A stretch of 64,000 nucleotides of DNA from Anaerobutyricum hallii (GTDB taxonomy: Bacteria > Bacillota > Clostridia > Lachnospirales > Lachnospiraceae): contig NZ_LT907978.1 of assembly GCF_900209925.1 (NCBI RefSeq), positions 15,001-79,000 of the forward strand, written 5' to 3'. The notes beneath the pieces were generated by a model. The model was not told the origin of the DNA. It saw only the letters and a program-made list of their open reading frames with translations, and made no database searches. Below are positions 45,645 to 54,745 of the stretch, one piece after another. Position 1 is the first letter of the stretch; every line of letters starts with the position of its first letter. The translations under genes and the position numbers were made by a program.

Positions 45645-46829
45645 ATGGCAGATTATCAACGGATACTTTCTTATCTGTATCGTTATGAAAAGTCAGAAAA
45701 AAAAGAATGTCTTGGATTTATTAAGGCAGAGCAAAAATCAGCTATTCTTAAGCTGACTATTCAGATAAACGATGAACGATTATTACATGGAATGGAATTA
45801 AAACTATGTTTCTATGAAAAGCAGGGAGAACACTGGGGAGTCCGAAAGATTGATTCGATCATAACAGAAGAAGATAAAGAGGAATTTCATCAAATATATT
45901 CTAAAGAGCAGCTTCCGGAAGGTTTCGATATAAAGAAACAGTCAGGTGTTGTGTTGTATTATCAGGAAGAATACTATTATGGAAGTGTCTGGATTGGTGA
46001 GGAAATCCCTGCAGAAGTGTTGAAATCATTGCAGTGGAAGAAAAAGGAAGAACCTGTAGATCATGTAGATTATGTAGATAATATTGATGATATTAATGAC
46101 ATCAATGCAGGCAATCTGGATGAAAACGTGGATCATACTGCTATGCGTAAGTTGGCTGAAAATACAGATGAGCGTATAGATGATATTGATATTAGTGAGC
46201 AGATTAAGAATGCAGATGATACGGATGTTAGTAAGCAGATTGAGAATGCAGATGATACGGATGTTAGTAAGCAGATTGAGAATGCAGATGATACAGATGT
46301 TAGCAATCAGGCAGAGAGTACAGATAATATTAAGGAGCAAGAACAGAATATAGCTAATTTTATTGCTGCAGATAACAATGATAAGATAGGCAATACTGGG
46401 TTAAATAATATGGAAGTAAATATGGATACAGACATAGAAGAAGTAAACGCTCCTGTGGATGAATTTGAAAAAATGTGGATAAACTCTGTAAAACAAGACC
46501 CTCCTGTGGATAATATTTTTAATACTGCCTTTTATGAAGGGTATAAAGTATCAATAGCAAAGCTAAAAAAGCTGGGAGAAGAAGCCAGACAGTTAGCAGA
46601 TAATCAATTTCTTTTAAAAGGATATGAACGCTATAAGCATTTGTTAATGGGAAAGGTAAGATACGCAGGAGAAAAAAGATATTGTGTTGGAGTTCCTGGT
46701 ATTTATGAGAATAGGGAAAAATATATGGCGGAACTTTATCAGTTCCCGATATTTTTATCGCTGACAGAGAATAGAATGAAAACAGGCAATTTTGGCTACT
46801 GGCTTTATCTTTTAAAGGGCAGGGAGTAA
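45645..46829 (+). CDS. Uncharacterised protein with acidic tandem-repeat linker
   Basis: 394 aa with no signal peptide or membrane helix. Residues 1-130 form a compact beta-rich domain (CLGFIKAEQKSAILKLTIQI). Residues 140-270 are very acidic and repetitive, with three copies of a 12-residue unit NADDTDVSKQIE. Residues 275-394 form a second domain (MWINSVKQDPPVDNIFN; PGIYENREKYMAELYQFP; GNFGYWLYLLKG). The two ends resemble a clostridial DUF6128-type family, which I give with low certainty. It starts 60 nt after rsmA and may be co-transcribed. Confidence 0.65.
   Translation: MADYQRILSYLYRYEKSEKKECLGFIKAEQKSAILKLTIQINDERLLHGMELKLCFYEKQGEHWGVRKIDSIITEEDKEEFHQIYSKEQLPEGFDIKKQSGVVLYYQEEYYYGSVWIGEEIPAEVLKSLQWKKKEEPVDHVDYVDNIDDINDINAGNLDENVDHTAMRKLAENTDERIDDIDISEQIKNADDTDVSKQIENADDTDVSKQIENADDTDVSNQAESTDNIKEQEQNIANFIAADNNDKIGNTGLNNMEVNMDTDIEEVNAPVDEFEKMWINSVKQDPPVDNIFNTAFYEGYKVSIAKLKKLGEEARQLADNQFLLKGYERYKHLLMGKVRYAGEKRYCVGVPGIYENREKYMAELYQFPIFLSLTENRMKTGNFGYWLYLLKGRE
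46209..46316 (+). repeat. Three 36-bp in-frame tandem repeats
   Basis: Three 36-nt units starting at 46209, 46245 and 46281; the first two are identical and the third has a few changes. Each codes for 12 acidic residues. Such arrays vary in copy number by slippage. Confidence 0.92.
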
Positions 46830-46890
46830 ATAATCAGGAAAGGCCGTTATTTTTAGAGGAATGAGCAACTGGCAAACAGGAGAACATTTT

Positions 46891-47397
46891 ATGAGAAAAT
46901 ACACAGAAGATGAAAAGTTTATGAAAGAGGCAATCAAGCAGGCAAAGAAGGCGGAAGCAATCGGAGATGTTCCCATTGGCTGTGTTATTGTCCATGATGG
47001 AAAGGTGATTGCCCGGGGATATAATAAACGAAATAAAGATAAGACGGTTCTTGCACATGCAGAGCTTCTTGCTATGAAAAAAGCGTGTAAAAAGCTTGGC
47101 GACTGGCGATTGGAAGACTGTACGATGTATATTACTTTAGAACCTTGTCAGATGTGTGCCGGAGCGATCGTGCAGGCACGTGTGACCAGAGTGGTTATTG
47201 GAAGCATGAATGCGAAGGCCGGCTGTGGCGGTTCCATTCTTAATCTTCTTGAAATGCAGGAGTTTAATCATCAGGTGCAGGTTGAAAGAGGAGTACTTCA
47301 GGAGGAATGTTCGGAAATGCTTTCTGCATTTTTCAGAAAGTTAAGAGAGATTCAGAAAGAAAAAAAGAGAAAAAGAAAGCAGATTCAGGAAGAATAA
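46891..47397 (+). CDS. tadA: tRNA-specific adenosine deaminase
   Basis: Converts A34 to inosine in tRNA-Arg(ACG). Cytidine-deaminase fold with VLAHAELLAM (the HAE zinc/proton-shuttle motif, about 53-62) and EPCQMCAGAI (about 83-92). About 168 aa from the ATG after CAGGAG; a start 30 nt upstream lacks proper spacing. The C-terminus is a Lys/Arg-rich tail. In Bacillus tadA lies just before the SRP RNA gene, as here, but here the RNA points the other way. Confidence 0.95.
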   Translation: MRKYTEDEKFMKEAIKQAKKAEAIGDVPIGCVIVHDGKVIARGYNKRNKDKTVLAHAELLAMKKACKKLGDWRLEDCTMYITLEPCQMCAGAIVQARVTRVVIGSMNAKAGCGGSILNLLEMQEFNHQVQVERGVLQEECSEMLSAFFRKLREIQKEKKRKRKQIQEE

Positions 47398-47410
47398 AGT
47401 GAAAATAATT

Positions 47411-47462
47411 AAAAAAGCGTCACATCCGGAAGTGATTAAAAACTTCGAGTATGTGACGCTTT
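47411..47462. terminator. Terminator between tadA and the SRP RNA
   Basis: AAAGCGTCACAT / ATGTGACGCTTT with inner AAGT/ACTT. On the minus strand it ends in a six-T run and serves the SRP RNA; on the plus strand it may also end tadA. Confidence 0.85.
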
Positions 47463-47496
47463 CTGTTATGTGAATATAAAAATCGAATTATTAAAA

Positions 47497-47760
47497 CCGT
47501 GCGGTCAGCTTTGTATGCTTACCAACAGACGTTACCTCTACAGTTAGCTCGAACCAGGCACCCTCACGGCACACAGGAGAGACTCCTTAGTGCTGCTCCG
47601 TTCCCGACCTGACACGGTTCAGAGGTTCCTGTTGCGCGAGACCCAATTGTCAACACCACTTATAAAGGGCAGCTCCATCAATAAGACATCCGAGGCTGAC
47701 CATCACTCCTGCTATAGCGGATTTCAGGTACAGGACGCCGCTAACTTCCCAGCTGCACGG
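47497..47760 (-). ncRNA. ffs: Signal recognition particle RNA, large Gram-positive type
   Basis: 264 nt on the minus strand. The ends pair as CCGTGC/GCACGG. Domain IV is clear: GTCAGGTC, then GGGAACGGAGCAGCAC, which is where Ffh binds. The length and the 5' GCTGGGAAGTTAGCGG region indicate the large form with an Alu domain, as in Bacillus and Clostridium. It targets membrane and secreted proteins together with Ffh and FtsY. It has a near-consensus promoter and its own terminator. Confidence 0.95.
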
Positions 47761-47768
47761 TAAATATC

Positions 47769-47797
47769 AGTATAAAGGATTTTACCAGTTATGTCAA
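47769..47797 (-). promoter_or_regulatory. SRP RNA promoter
   Basis: On the minus strand TTGACA, 17 bp, TATACT, about 8 nt before the RNA 5' end. Confidence 0.93.
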
Positions 47798-47943
47798 TGA
47801 ATATTTTGTATTTTATTTGTTGAAATGGGCATTATATCGGATGGGATGCGTATCTCGTAGCAAGAGTGCTGAAAAATTCTTAAAAATAGCAAAGTAAATA
47901 GTTAATTTATGCGTAAGTAAAAATAATTATTCAAAGTAAAATA

Positions 47944-47972
47944 TTGACACGAATCCGAGGCTGTGTTATGCT
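47944..47972 (+). promoter_or_regulatory. Promoter of the small helical protein gene
   Basis: TTGACA, 17 bp, TATGCT; followed by a T-run and a 70-nt leader. Confidence 0.75.
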
Positions 47973-48042
47973 TTTTTTGTGTTTAAAAGTTAGTATGGAA
48001 ATTTAGTATAGCTTGTGTCTTAAGCAGAAAGGCAGGGAAACA

Positions 48043-48348
48043 TTGCAGGGGAATGTTATAGATTCATGGGAAGAGAGATTTCGGCTCACGTTAGACCATT
48101 TTCGTAATGAGAACATGGCAGATTTTCGGAAGAATTCCGAAGCATACAGGCGTTTAGTAAGAGAGGAAGAAGAGGCGTATGCCAAGCTTGATACGCTGAA
48201 TCTGACAGAGGAGCAGAGAGAGATTATAGAAGAGGCTTTTGAAGCACAGAGTGCGGCAGAGGCAGAGTATGCGACAGAAAGTTATTTTTGTGGAATAGCA
48301 GATTGCATACGATTTTTGAAATATATCGAGGGACCAAGGGGTGAATAG
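48043..48348 (+). CDS. Small helical acidic protein, unknown
   Basis: About 101 aa, cytoplasmic, almost wholly alpha-helical and charged (EERFRLTLDHFRNENMADF; REEEEAYAKLDTL). It ends with YFCGIADCIRFLKYIEG. I do not recognise a family with certainty. The start is uncertain: TTG with CAGGGAA before it is used, and an in-frame TTG lies 30 nt upstream. A good promoter upstream supports expression. No known motif is seen. Confidence 0.6.
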   Translation: MQGNVIDSWEERFRLTLDHFRNENMADFRKNSEAYRRLVREEEEAYAKLDTLNLTEEQREIIEEAFEAQSAAEAEYATESYFCGIADCIRFLKYIEGPRGE

Positions 48349-48380
48349 TACGGTTTTTCGGTGATTTTCTTATATTTTTC

Positions 48381-48409
48381 TTGAAAAGACGTATAGGGTT
48401 TGCTATAAT
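48381..48409 (+). promoter_or_regulatory. Promoter of the class I lysyl-tRNA synthetase gene
   Basis: TTGAAA, 17 bp, TATAAT. The leader of about 110 nt has a small GGGC/GCCC hairpin and no T-box. Confidence 0.87.
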
Positions 48410-48526
48410 GTTTTATTGACTATGGGCTGAGGCAGATGCCCTTAAAAGCCTTTATAATTAATGAAGATAGATAGCACACTGGTGCTGAAGACAGATTTCA
48501 GTACAGGAAAAGTAGGAGGAAGAAGA

Positions 48527-50572
48527 ATGCATTGGTCTGAGAAGATTGCAAAAGATATTATTAAGAGATCTCCGGACAAGGAAGAGTACGTTTGTGCAGC
48601 GGGTATCAGCCCATCCGGATCCATTCACATTGGTAATTTCAGAGATATAGCTACAAGTTATTTTGTATATAAAGCGTTGATCAAGCAGGGAAAGAAAGCC
48701 CGCCTGTTATTTTCATGGGATGAGTTTGACCGTTTCAGAAAGGTACCTGTTAACGTTAAGGAGATAGCTCCTGAGTTAGAGAACGAGATTGGTAAGCCAT
48801 ATGTAGATGTAAAGGATCCTTATGGATGCTGCTCTTCTTATGCAGAACATTTTGAAAAGGAATTTGAAGCATCTCTTTCCCGTTTTGGAGTAGAGGTTGA
48901 TTTCCGTAGACAGAGTGAGAATTATCGCAGCGGAAAGTATGCGAAGTATATTATCCAGGCAGTACAGAAGAGAAAAGAGATTTTTGATATTCTTGATAAG
49001 TTCCGTCAGCAGGTAGCAACAGAAGAAGAGAGAGAGGCATATTATCCGGTAAGTATTTACTGTCCGGTATGTGGTAAGGATGAAACAACAATCATATCCT
49101 CTTCTGAAGACGGAGTAACATGTGAATATACATGTAAGTGTGGACATAAGGGCACATGGGATTTCAGTAAGGACTTTAATTGTAAGCTTGCATGGAAGAT
49201 TGACTGGCCTATGCGCTGGATGATCGAAGGTGTTGACTTTGAGCCGGGCGGAAAGGATCATGCCAGCCCAGGAGGAAGTTATGATACAAGTAAGATCATC
49301 GCGAAGAAGATTTTCGGAGCGCAGGCACCTATGTTTAAAGGATATGAATTCGTAGGTATCAAGGGAACAACTGGTAAGATGTCTGGTTCTACAGGTCTTA
49401 ATCTTACACCGGATACATTACTTAAGATTTATCAGCCGGAGATGATTTTATGGCTTTATTCTAAGTCAGAGCCGAATAAGGCATTTGATTTCTGCTTTGA
49501 TGACGAGATTTTACGTCAGTATTTTGAGTTTGATAAGATGCTTAAGGTGTATCAGGCAGGTAAGGGCAAGAACTATGATTATATTGAAGGCATCATGCAT
49601 AACTGTATGATCGAGGGTCGTGAGATTCATCCGGTACCAATGCAGCAGATCGTAAACTTTGGTTCTGTTGTAGATTTCAATGCAGACATGCTTGAGACGG
49701 TATTTGAAAAGATTGGTACACCATATAAGAAAGAAGAGTTTGCAGAGCGTCTTGAGCTTGCGAAGTACTGGTTAGAGAAGTGTTCACCAGAGAACATGAA
49801 TACACTTCTTGGATACAGAAACTGGGATTTCTATAATACACTGAATGAGGTGGAGAAGAAGGAGATTGAGTTATTACATGACTTTATCGCTAAAGGTGAA
49901 TATGATTTAGATGCTCTTAACAGCTTTATCTATACGATTCCTAGAGAGGCAGACCCAGACTTCCAGGAAGAGAATAAGAAGGCAGCACAGGCACAGTTCT
50001 TTAAGAACGCATATAATCTTATGATTGGTAAAGCCGCGGGACCAAGACTGTATTTATTCCTGTTTGCTGTAGAACCACAGAGATACCTTGGACTCCTTGA
50101 TTTCTCTACTCCACAGACAGAAGAAGAGAAGGTTCTTGCAGCAGAAGCGAAGGCTGAGGCAGAGAGAAAAGCTGCAGAAGAAGAAGCCAGAAGAAAGGCT
50201 GCTGAGGAAGAAGAAGCCAGAAAAAATGCAATTGCACCGATTAAGGAAGAGATTACAATTGATGCGTTTGATAAAGTTGATATGCGAGTATGTAAAGTTA
50301 TTAACTGTGAAGTTGTAAAGAATGCAAAGAGACTTTTAAAACTTACATTATTTGATGGATTAGATGAAAGAATTATCGTATCTTCTATTCGTGACGATTA
50401 TACACCAGAAGAACTGATCGGAAGAAAGATTATTGTAATCGCGAACTTAAAGCCGGTGAAGTTTGCAGGTGTGAAGAGTAACGGTATGCTTATCGCAGCC
50501 AGCGGAGATGATTTCGGATGTAAGATTATCTTTGTAGATGATTGTGTACCAGAGGGAACAGCAATTCATTAA
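48527..50572 (+). CDS. lysK: Class I lysyl-tRNA synthetase fused to a tRNA-binding domain
   Basis: Charges tRNA-Lys. This is the archaeal-type class I enzyme, unrelated to the usual bacterial class II LysS. PSGSIHIGNFRD (HIGH motif, about 29-40) and GKMSGSTG (about 282-289) are clear, and four cysteines (CPVC, CKCG) form a zinc site near 176-205. After about residue 525 comes an Ala/Glu/Arg-rich helix, then a Trbp111/EMAP-II-like OB domain (about 573-681) similar to the MetG C-terminus. That appended domain is unusual for the family. The start has AGGAGGAAG upstream; an ATG 66 nt earlier lacks an RBS. Confidence 0.93.
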   Translation: MHWSEKIAKDIIKRSPDKEEYVCAAGISPSGSIHIGNFRDIATSYFVYKALIKQGKKARLLFSWDEFDRFRKVPVNVKEIAPELENEIGKPYVDVKDPYGCCSSYAEHFEKEFEASLSRFGVEVDFRRQSENYRSGKYAKYIIQAVQKRKEIFDILDKFRQQVATEEEREAYYPVSIYCPVCGKDETTIISSSEDGVTCEYTCKCGHKGTWDFSKDFNCKLAWKIDWPMRWMIEGVDFEPGGKDHASPGGSYDTSKIIAKKIFGAQAPMFKGYEFVGIKGTTGKMSGSTGLNLTPDTLLKIYQPEMILWLYSKSEPNKAFDFCFDDEILRQYFEFDKMLKVYQAGKGKNYDYIEGIMHNCMIEGREIHPVPMQQIVNFGSVVDFNADMLETVFEKIGTPYKKEEFAERLELAKYWLEKCSPENMNTLLGYRNWDFYNTLNEVEKKEIELLHDFIAKGEYDLDALNSFIYTIPREADPDFQEENKKAAQAQFFKNAYNLMIGKAAGPRLYLFLFAVEPQRYLGLLDFSTPQTEEEKVLAAEAKAEAERKAAEEEARRKAAEEEEARKNAIAPIKEEITIDAFDKVDMRVCKVINCEVVKNAKRLLKLTLFDGLDERIIVSSIRDDYTPEELIGRKIIVIANLKPVKFAGVKSNGMLIAASGDDFGCKIIFVDDCVPEGTAIH

Positions 50573-50585
50573 GCTGCTGATACCA

Positions 50586-50607
50586 GGGTCAAAATATTTT
50601 TTGACCC
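50586..50607 (+). terminator. Terminator-like hairpin after lysK
   Basis: GGGTCAAAA / TTTTGACCC, 9 bp with a 4-nt loop, 13 nt past the stop. The T-rich part is inside the stem; the tail is weak. Confidence 0.5.
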
Positions 50608-50739
50608 CAACATTATTTGATCATAGAATTTAATATTGAATTTAGTATTATAAGACATAAATTCATCACCTTTCCGGGATGATTTGTTAACAAAATCGTA
50701 ACAAATGTTGCAAAAGTTACAGAATTATTAAATTTGTAC

Positions 50740-50768
50740 TTGACTTTTGTTAATAATTATCGTAGAAT
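50740..50768 (+). promoter_or_regulatory. Promoter of the secreted CHAP/NlpC-like gene
   Basis: TTGACT, 17 bp, TAGAAT. About 45 nt precede the start codon. Confidence 0.75.
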
Positions 50769-50812
50769 ATGTTACAGAAAGTTAAAAACACCGCACTGGA
50801 AAGGATTTATAC

Positions 50813-51439
50813 ATGAAGTTAACATATTTTGCAAACTGGAAATCATGCCTCCGCACATTAGTTTTAACGATGATGGTAATTGTAGCAGTGCTTGCAGTTA
50901 AGCCAGCAACTGTACAGGCAAAAGCATCTGATTATACACAGGATACAGAAGGATGGATTGAAGCTTGTCAGAAAGTCGGAAGAGACTTAACAAAATACAA
51001 TTTTACATACGGAAGTCATAATAAGCCGACTCTTTCAGCCAGTATCAAACATGGAAGAAAGGCAAACTGTGCATCATATGTTTCATGGTGTCTGCAGGAA
51101 TTCGGAGTACTGAAGAAGGGACAGACCTTTTACACTCGTGGAGGAAGAATTCATAAGAGATTCAAATCCTGGAGAGGAAAAGTTCAGATTATCAAAGTAA
51201 ATAAAAAATTAACAGATGTTAATTTGCAGCCAGGTGATATTATTGGATGGAGAGATATCGTACATACTAATATTTATGTTGGTAAGAATGGCAAGGGACA
51301 GAAGCTTTGGTTAGACGGAGGTTCCGCAGGAACTCGCAGAGGAAGAGTAAGACGTTATTATTCTGCAGATAAGATTAAGACATTTAGTTATTTAAATAAA
51401 CATAAGGTTTCTTTTATTATCCGTATTAAAGGATTGTAA
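50813..51439 (+). CDS. Secreted cysteine peptidase-like protein (NlpC/P60-CHAP fold)
   Basis: 208 aa. Signal peptide to VQAKAS (about 40). The domain has NCASYVSWCLQEF (catalytic Cys near 85) and, about 65 residues on, PGDIIGWRDIVHTNIYVG (His near 153), as in NlpC/P60 or CHAP peptidoglycan peptidases. Basic C-terminus. Likely a wall hydrolase. First gene of the envelope cluster, with its own promoter and terminator. Confidence 0.83.
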   Translation: MKLTYFANWKSCLRTLVLTMMVIVAVLAVKPATVQAKASDYTQDTEGWIEACQKVGRDLTKYNFTYGSHNKPTLSASIKHGRKANCASYVSWCLQEFGVLKKGQTFYTRGGRIHKRFKSWRGKVQIIKVNKKLTDVNLQPGDIIGWRDIVHTNIYVGKNGKGQKLWLDGGSAGTRRGRVRRYYSADKIKTFSYLNKHKVSFIIRIKGL

Positions 51440-51446
51440 AGATATT

Positions 51447-51490
51447 AAAAAGCGTATAAGTTTATGTTGAAGCTTATACGCTTTTTGTTT
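51447..51490 (+). terminator. Intrinsic terminator
   Basis: AAAAGCGTATAAG / CTTATACGCTTTT with a 13-nt loop, followed by TGTTTTTTT. Confidence 0.88.
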
Positions 51491-51555
51491 TTTTCAGAAA
51501 AGAAACGTGAGTGGAGGAGATACTCTTCTAAAAGAATAGTGAGGAGAGAGAAAAC

Positions 51556-53475
51556 ATGGTCGTTCGTTTTATTATGAGTTTTCTTGCTGCGTTAGCATTA
51601 AATATACGGTTTGATATTCCACAGGATATGAATCATTTGGCCAGCGAAAGTAAGATGCTTAATATATTTTATAATTTTCAGGGAAGTCTGACCGGTACGA
51701 TGGCAGCGGCAACGATGGTATTTGTCTTGTTATGTATCATAGACAGATATCTTTATAAAAATAAAGGAAAAGTACATAGGACACCGGTACTATTTCTTAT
51801 ATGTTTTTGTATTGCAGTCGTATGGGTGATGGGAGAAAGTTTTTACAGGGTAAATTCCCTTACATTATTGCATATGGGAGCAGGACAGATGGTGAAAACT
51901 CTTGTCTATGTGACAGGTATCACCTGGTTCCTCTCTGAAATGTCAGCTTTGCTTGATTTGTTTTTACAGTCTGGCTGGGATTGGCTGCCAAAGAAAAAAG
52001 TGTTTTTCTGTGATGCCTACAATAAGCATCCATTTAAAGTTTCTGTTTTAGTATTGTTTGTATGCTGGTTGCCGAATTTATTATTATCTTATCCAGCGAC
52101 CATGTGTATTGATGTGTGGAATCAGATGCTGCAATCTTTTGGATTCCAGAGATTCACGACGCATCATCCGCCGGCACATACTGTTTTGGCAGGCGCTTTT
52201 GAGAGAGTAGGATTACTGCTTGGAAGTGCAAATCTGGGCTTATTTTTATATATTTTATTTCAAATAATCTTATTTGCGCTGATTTTAGGATATATGTTTT
52301 ACACAATGAAGGAGCTTGCTTCACCAACATGGTTAAAAGTTACAGCATTTATTATTGCCGTTTCTTCTCCATATTATACGCAGTATATCGGAATGATCGT
52401 AAAGGATACAATATATTCTTATTTTATATTGCTTTTTGTCATTGAGCTGGTGTACATACTTTTATTAAAACAGGAATATTGGAAAAGTAAAAAGCATTGT
52501 TTTCTTTTAGCAGCATCAATGATTGGCTCTGTTTTGTTTAGAAATAACGGAAAGTATGTTATCTATCCGATGATCCTATGTATTTTAATTACGGTATTTT
52601 TACAGAATAGAAACCAGCGTACAGATCAAGAGGAGAATCAAGATACAAGTTGCATCAGAAAGAAAAGTAGACGGACTCGGTATACGAAAACATTTATGAC
52701 AGCAGTCATAGTGTGTCTGATTTCGGTTGCTGTTTCTTCAGGGGTTCAGAACTTTTTGACCAGACATTATAACATTGAACCGGGAGGGATTCAGGAAGCA
52801 TTATCCCTGCCATTTCAGCAGACTGCCCGTTATGTGAAAGAGCATGAGGAAGAAGTAACGCAGGAAGAGAAGAAAGCGATAAAGGGAGTACTGGCATACA
52901 ATAAGCTTGGTAAGTATTATAATCCAAAGATTTCAGATCCCGTCAAAGCTACCTATAAGAAAAAGGCAACGACAAAAGATCTGACAGCGTATCTTAAAGT
53001 GTGGGTACAGCAGGGGTTGAAGCATCCCGTCACTTATATAGAAGCAACAATGAATCAGAATTATTATCTGGTCTATCCACTGGTAGAGAACAGTACCGTT
53101 TATGATACAACAGCGCCGGACAAAGTCTCCGCAAAGAAACTGGCAGAAAAGTTAGGGGTTCATGAAGTTCCGGTGATTCAAAAACTGGATAGATGGAGAA
53201 CTGGATTTAATAAGGTATTTTTTACCTTGCCTGTGTTTGGGCTTATGGCAAGTATGGCATTTTTTAATCTGATTTTAATCTATCTTTGCTATCATGGAAT
53301 ACGCAAGAAGATTCCACAACTGTTTTTGTTGGTGATGCCGCTTTTGCTTAGTGATGCGATTATTGTACTGGCTCCGGTTATTAAAGGACATCCAAGATAT
53401 GCATTTCCGGTTATCTACTCTATGCCGATTGTATTTTGCACCTATTTATATTGGGCAGGAAAAAAGAATCAGTGA
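51556..53475 (+). CDS. Polytopic membrane protein, DUF6020/GT-C-like
   Basis: 639 aa with about 12 membrane helices. A loop near residues 185-205 has TMCIDVWNQMLQSFG and THHPPAHTVLAG. This resembles the first extracytoplasmic loop of GT-C glycosyltransferases (an Asp before the HH motif), and the overall pattern fits the DUF6020 family of Lachnospiraceae. A soluble region lies near 440-540. It may add a sugar from a lipid carrier to a wall polymer. The match is by pattern, not proven. RBS GAGGAG. Confidence 0.65.
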   Translation: MVVRFIMSFLAALALNIRFDIPQDMNHLASESKMLNIFYNFQGSLTGTMAAATMVFVLLCIIDRYLYKNKGKVHRTPVLFLICFCIAVVWVMGESFYRVNSLTLLHMGAGQMVKTLVYVTGITWFLSEMSALLDLFLQSGWDWLPKKKVFFCDAYNKHPFKVSVLVLFVCWLPNLLLSYPATMCIDVWNQMLQSFGFQRFTTHHPPAHTVLAGAFERVGLLLGSANLGLFLYILFQIILFALILGYMFYTMKELASPTWLKVTAFIIAVSSPYYTQYIGMIVKDTIYSYFILLFVIELVYILLLKQEYWKSKKHCFLLAASMIGSVLFRNNGKYVIYPMILCILITVFLQNRNQRTDQEENQDTSCIRKKSRRTRYTKTFMTAVIVCLISVAVSSGVQNFLTRHYNIEPGGIQEALSLPFQQTARYVKEHEEEVTQEEKKAIKGVLAYNKLGKYYNPKISDPVKATYKKKATTKDLTAYLKVWVQQGLKHPVTYIEATMNQNYYLVYPLVENSTVYDTTAPDKVSAKKLAEKLGVHEVPVIQKLDRWRTGFNKVFFTLPVFGLMASMAFFNLILIYLCYHGIRKKIPQLFLLVMPLLLSDAIIVLAPVIKGHPRYAFPVIYSMPIVFCTYLYWAGKKNQ

Positions 53476-53530
53476 ATCAGCAAGTAAGCTAAAAAAGCAA
53501 AAAAACGTAATAATTAGTAAAGACACTTGC

Positions 53531-53559
53531 TTGACTTTTCTTATACGAAACGATAAAGT
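53531..53559 (+). promoter_or_regulatory. Promoter of the envelope-modification operon
   Basis: TTGACT, 17 bp, TAAAGT (weak -10), about 38 nt before the ATG at 53598. Confidence 0.55.
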
Positions 53560-53597
53560 AAAAGTATTAGCATATAAACAATTATAAGGAGGATTTT

Positions 53598-54725
53598 ATG
53601 AAATTTACTAACGTAAAAAAGACCGTTTTAACGGGTGTTGTAATGGGTGCTGCATTATTTACATTTAATTTTACAGCATTACCTGGAAGTGTTAATCTCC
53701 CTGCAGTAGTTCAGGCGGCTGAAGCGAATTTTACAGGGGAGGAAGCAGGAAAGCTTTATTTAACCGGACAGCTTTACACAGGTATTGCATTAAAGGACGG
53801 TAAGCTTTATAACTACAAAGAAGGTGTACAGGGAGTTGCCTATACAGGAATATTTACAGGAAAGTATCTGAATGTAAGTACAGGTGCACAGGCACAGATT
53901 AACGGTGTATATTATCAGAACGGAAGTGTATTTTCTGGTGTTACAGGCAGAAAGTATTATGTAAAGGGTCTGTTACAGAGCAACTTTACAGGATGGAAGA
54001 AAGTTGGCGGAAAGATTTATTACTTTACAAAAGGTGTTGCTCCTGCAAAAGGATTTAAGATGTTAAAGAGCTATACCGGTGGAAGTACGAAGTATAAATA
54101 TTACTTTAAAGAAGACGGTTCTCTTTCTACAAACTTATTTAAAGACTGGGGATATAACAAGTGTATTAAGACAAAGATGACGATTGAAATCAATACACAG
54201 ACTCATAATGTTACATTCTATCTGTACGATAAGAAGACAAAGAAGTATATTATTCCAGCGAAGACAGTGCTTTGTTCTACATCTGCAAAGGCGAACGGAA
54301 CACCTAGAGGACATTTCTTCTTAATGAAGACATCCGCAAAGAGATGGGTAAGAGTACCGAATAATAATACACGTTTCTATCAGTGGGCTACACGTATTGC
54401 AGGAACTCCTACATTAGTTCACAGTAGTGTATATACAAAGTATGGTAATAACAAGGCATTATCTGCATCTTATTATAATAAGTTAGGAAACAGTAATACA
54501 TCTTACTGTGTTCGTATGCAGGCGGTAAACGCAAAGATCGTTTATGATATTGCAAAGAAGACACCAAAAAAACAGCGTACATGGATCAACATTGTAAAGA
54601 AAAATAAAAAGGGACCTTTCGGTGTTGTTAAGTTAAAACATACTACAGGTAAGTTAAAGAACTCCAGAAAAACTGATCCTACAGATCCAGTATTATTCCC
54701 TGGAAATCCATTCTCCGTTAAATAG
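53598..54725 (+). CDS. Secreted L,D-transpeptidase-like protein with variant active site
   Basis: 375 aa. Signal peptide to VVQAAEA (about 41). Residues 45-190 carry repeats of the type GKIYYFTKG / GKLYNYKEG, like glucan- or choline-binding modules. The C-terminal YkuD-like domain has VHSSVY (His near 274 followed by Ser) and TSYCVRMQAVNA (Cys near 303). The standard pattern is S/T-H-G-C-x-R; here His-Gly is replaced by Ser-Tyr, and the His-to-Cys spacing is longer. It may still be active, as the first His, the Ser next to it and the Cys are kept. First gene of a six-gene unit. Confidence 0.82.
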   Translation: MKFTNVKKTVLTGVVMGAALFTFNFTALPGSVNLPAVVQAAEANFTGEEAGKLYLTGQLYTGIALKDGKLYNYKEGVQGVAYTGIFTGKYLNVSTGAQAQINGVYYQNGSVFSGVTGRKYYVKGLLQSNFTGWKKVGGKIYYFTKGVAPAKGFKMLKSYTGGSTKYKYYFKEDGSLSTNLFKDWGYNKCIKTKMTIEINTQTHNVTFYLYDKKTKKYIIPAKTVLCSTSAKANGTPRGHFFLMKTSAKRWVRVPNNNTRFYQWATRIAGTPTLVHSSVYTKYGNNKALSASYYNKLGNSNTSYCVRMQAVNAKIVYDIAKKTPKKQRTWINIVKKNKKGPFGVVKLKHTTGKLKNSRKTDPTDPVLFPGNPFSVK

Positions 54726-54745
54726 TTTTAGCGGGGGAAGTATGG

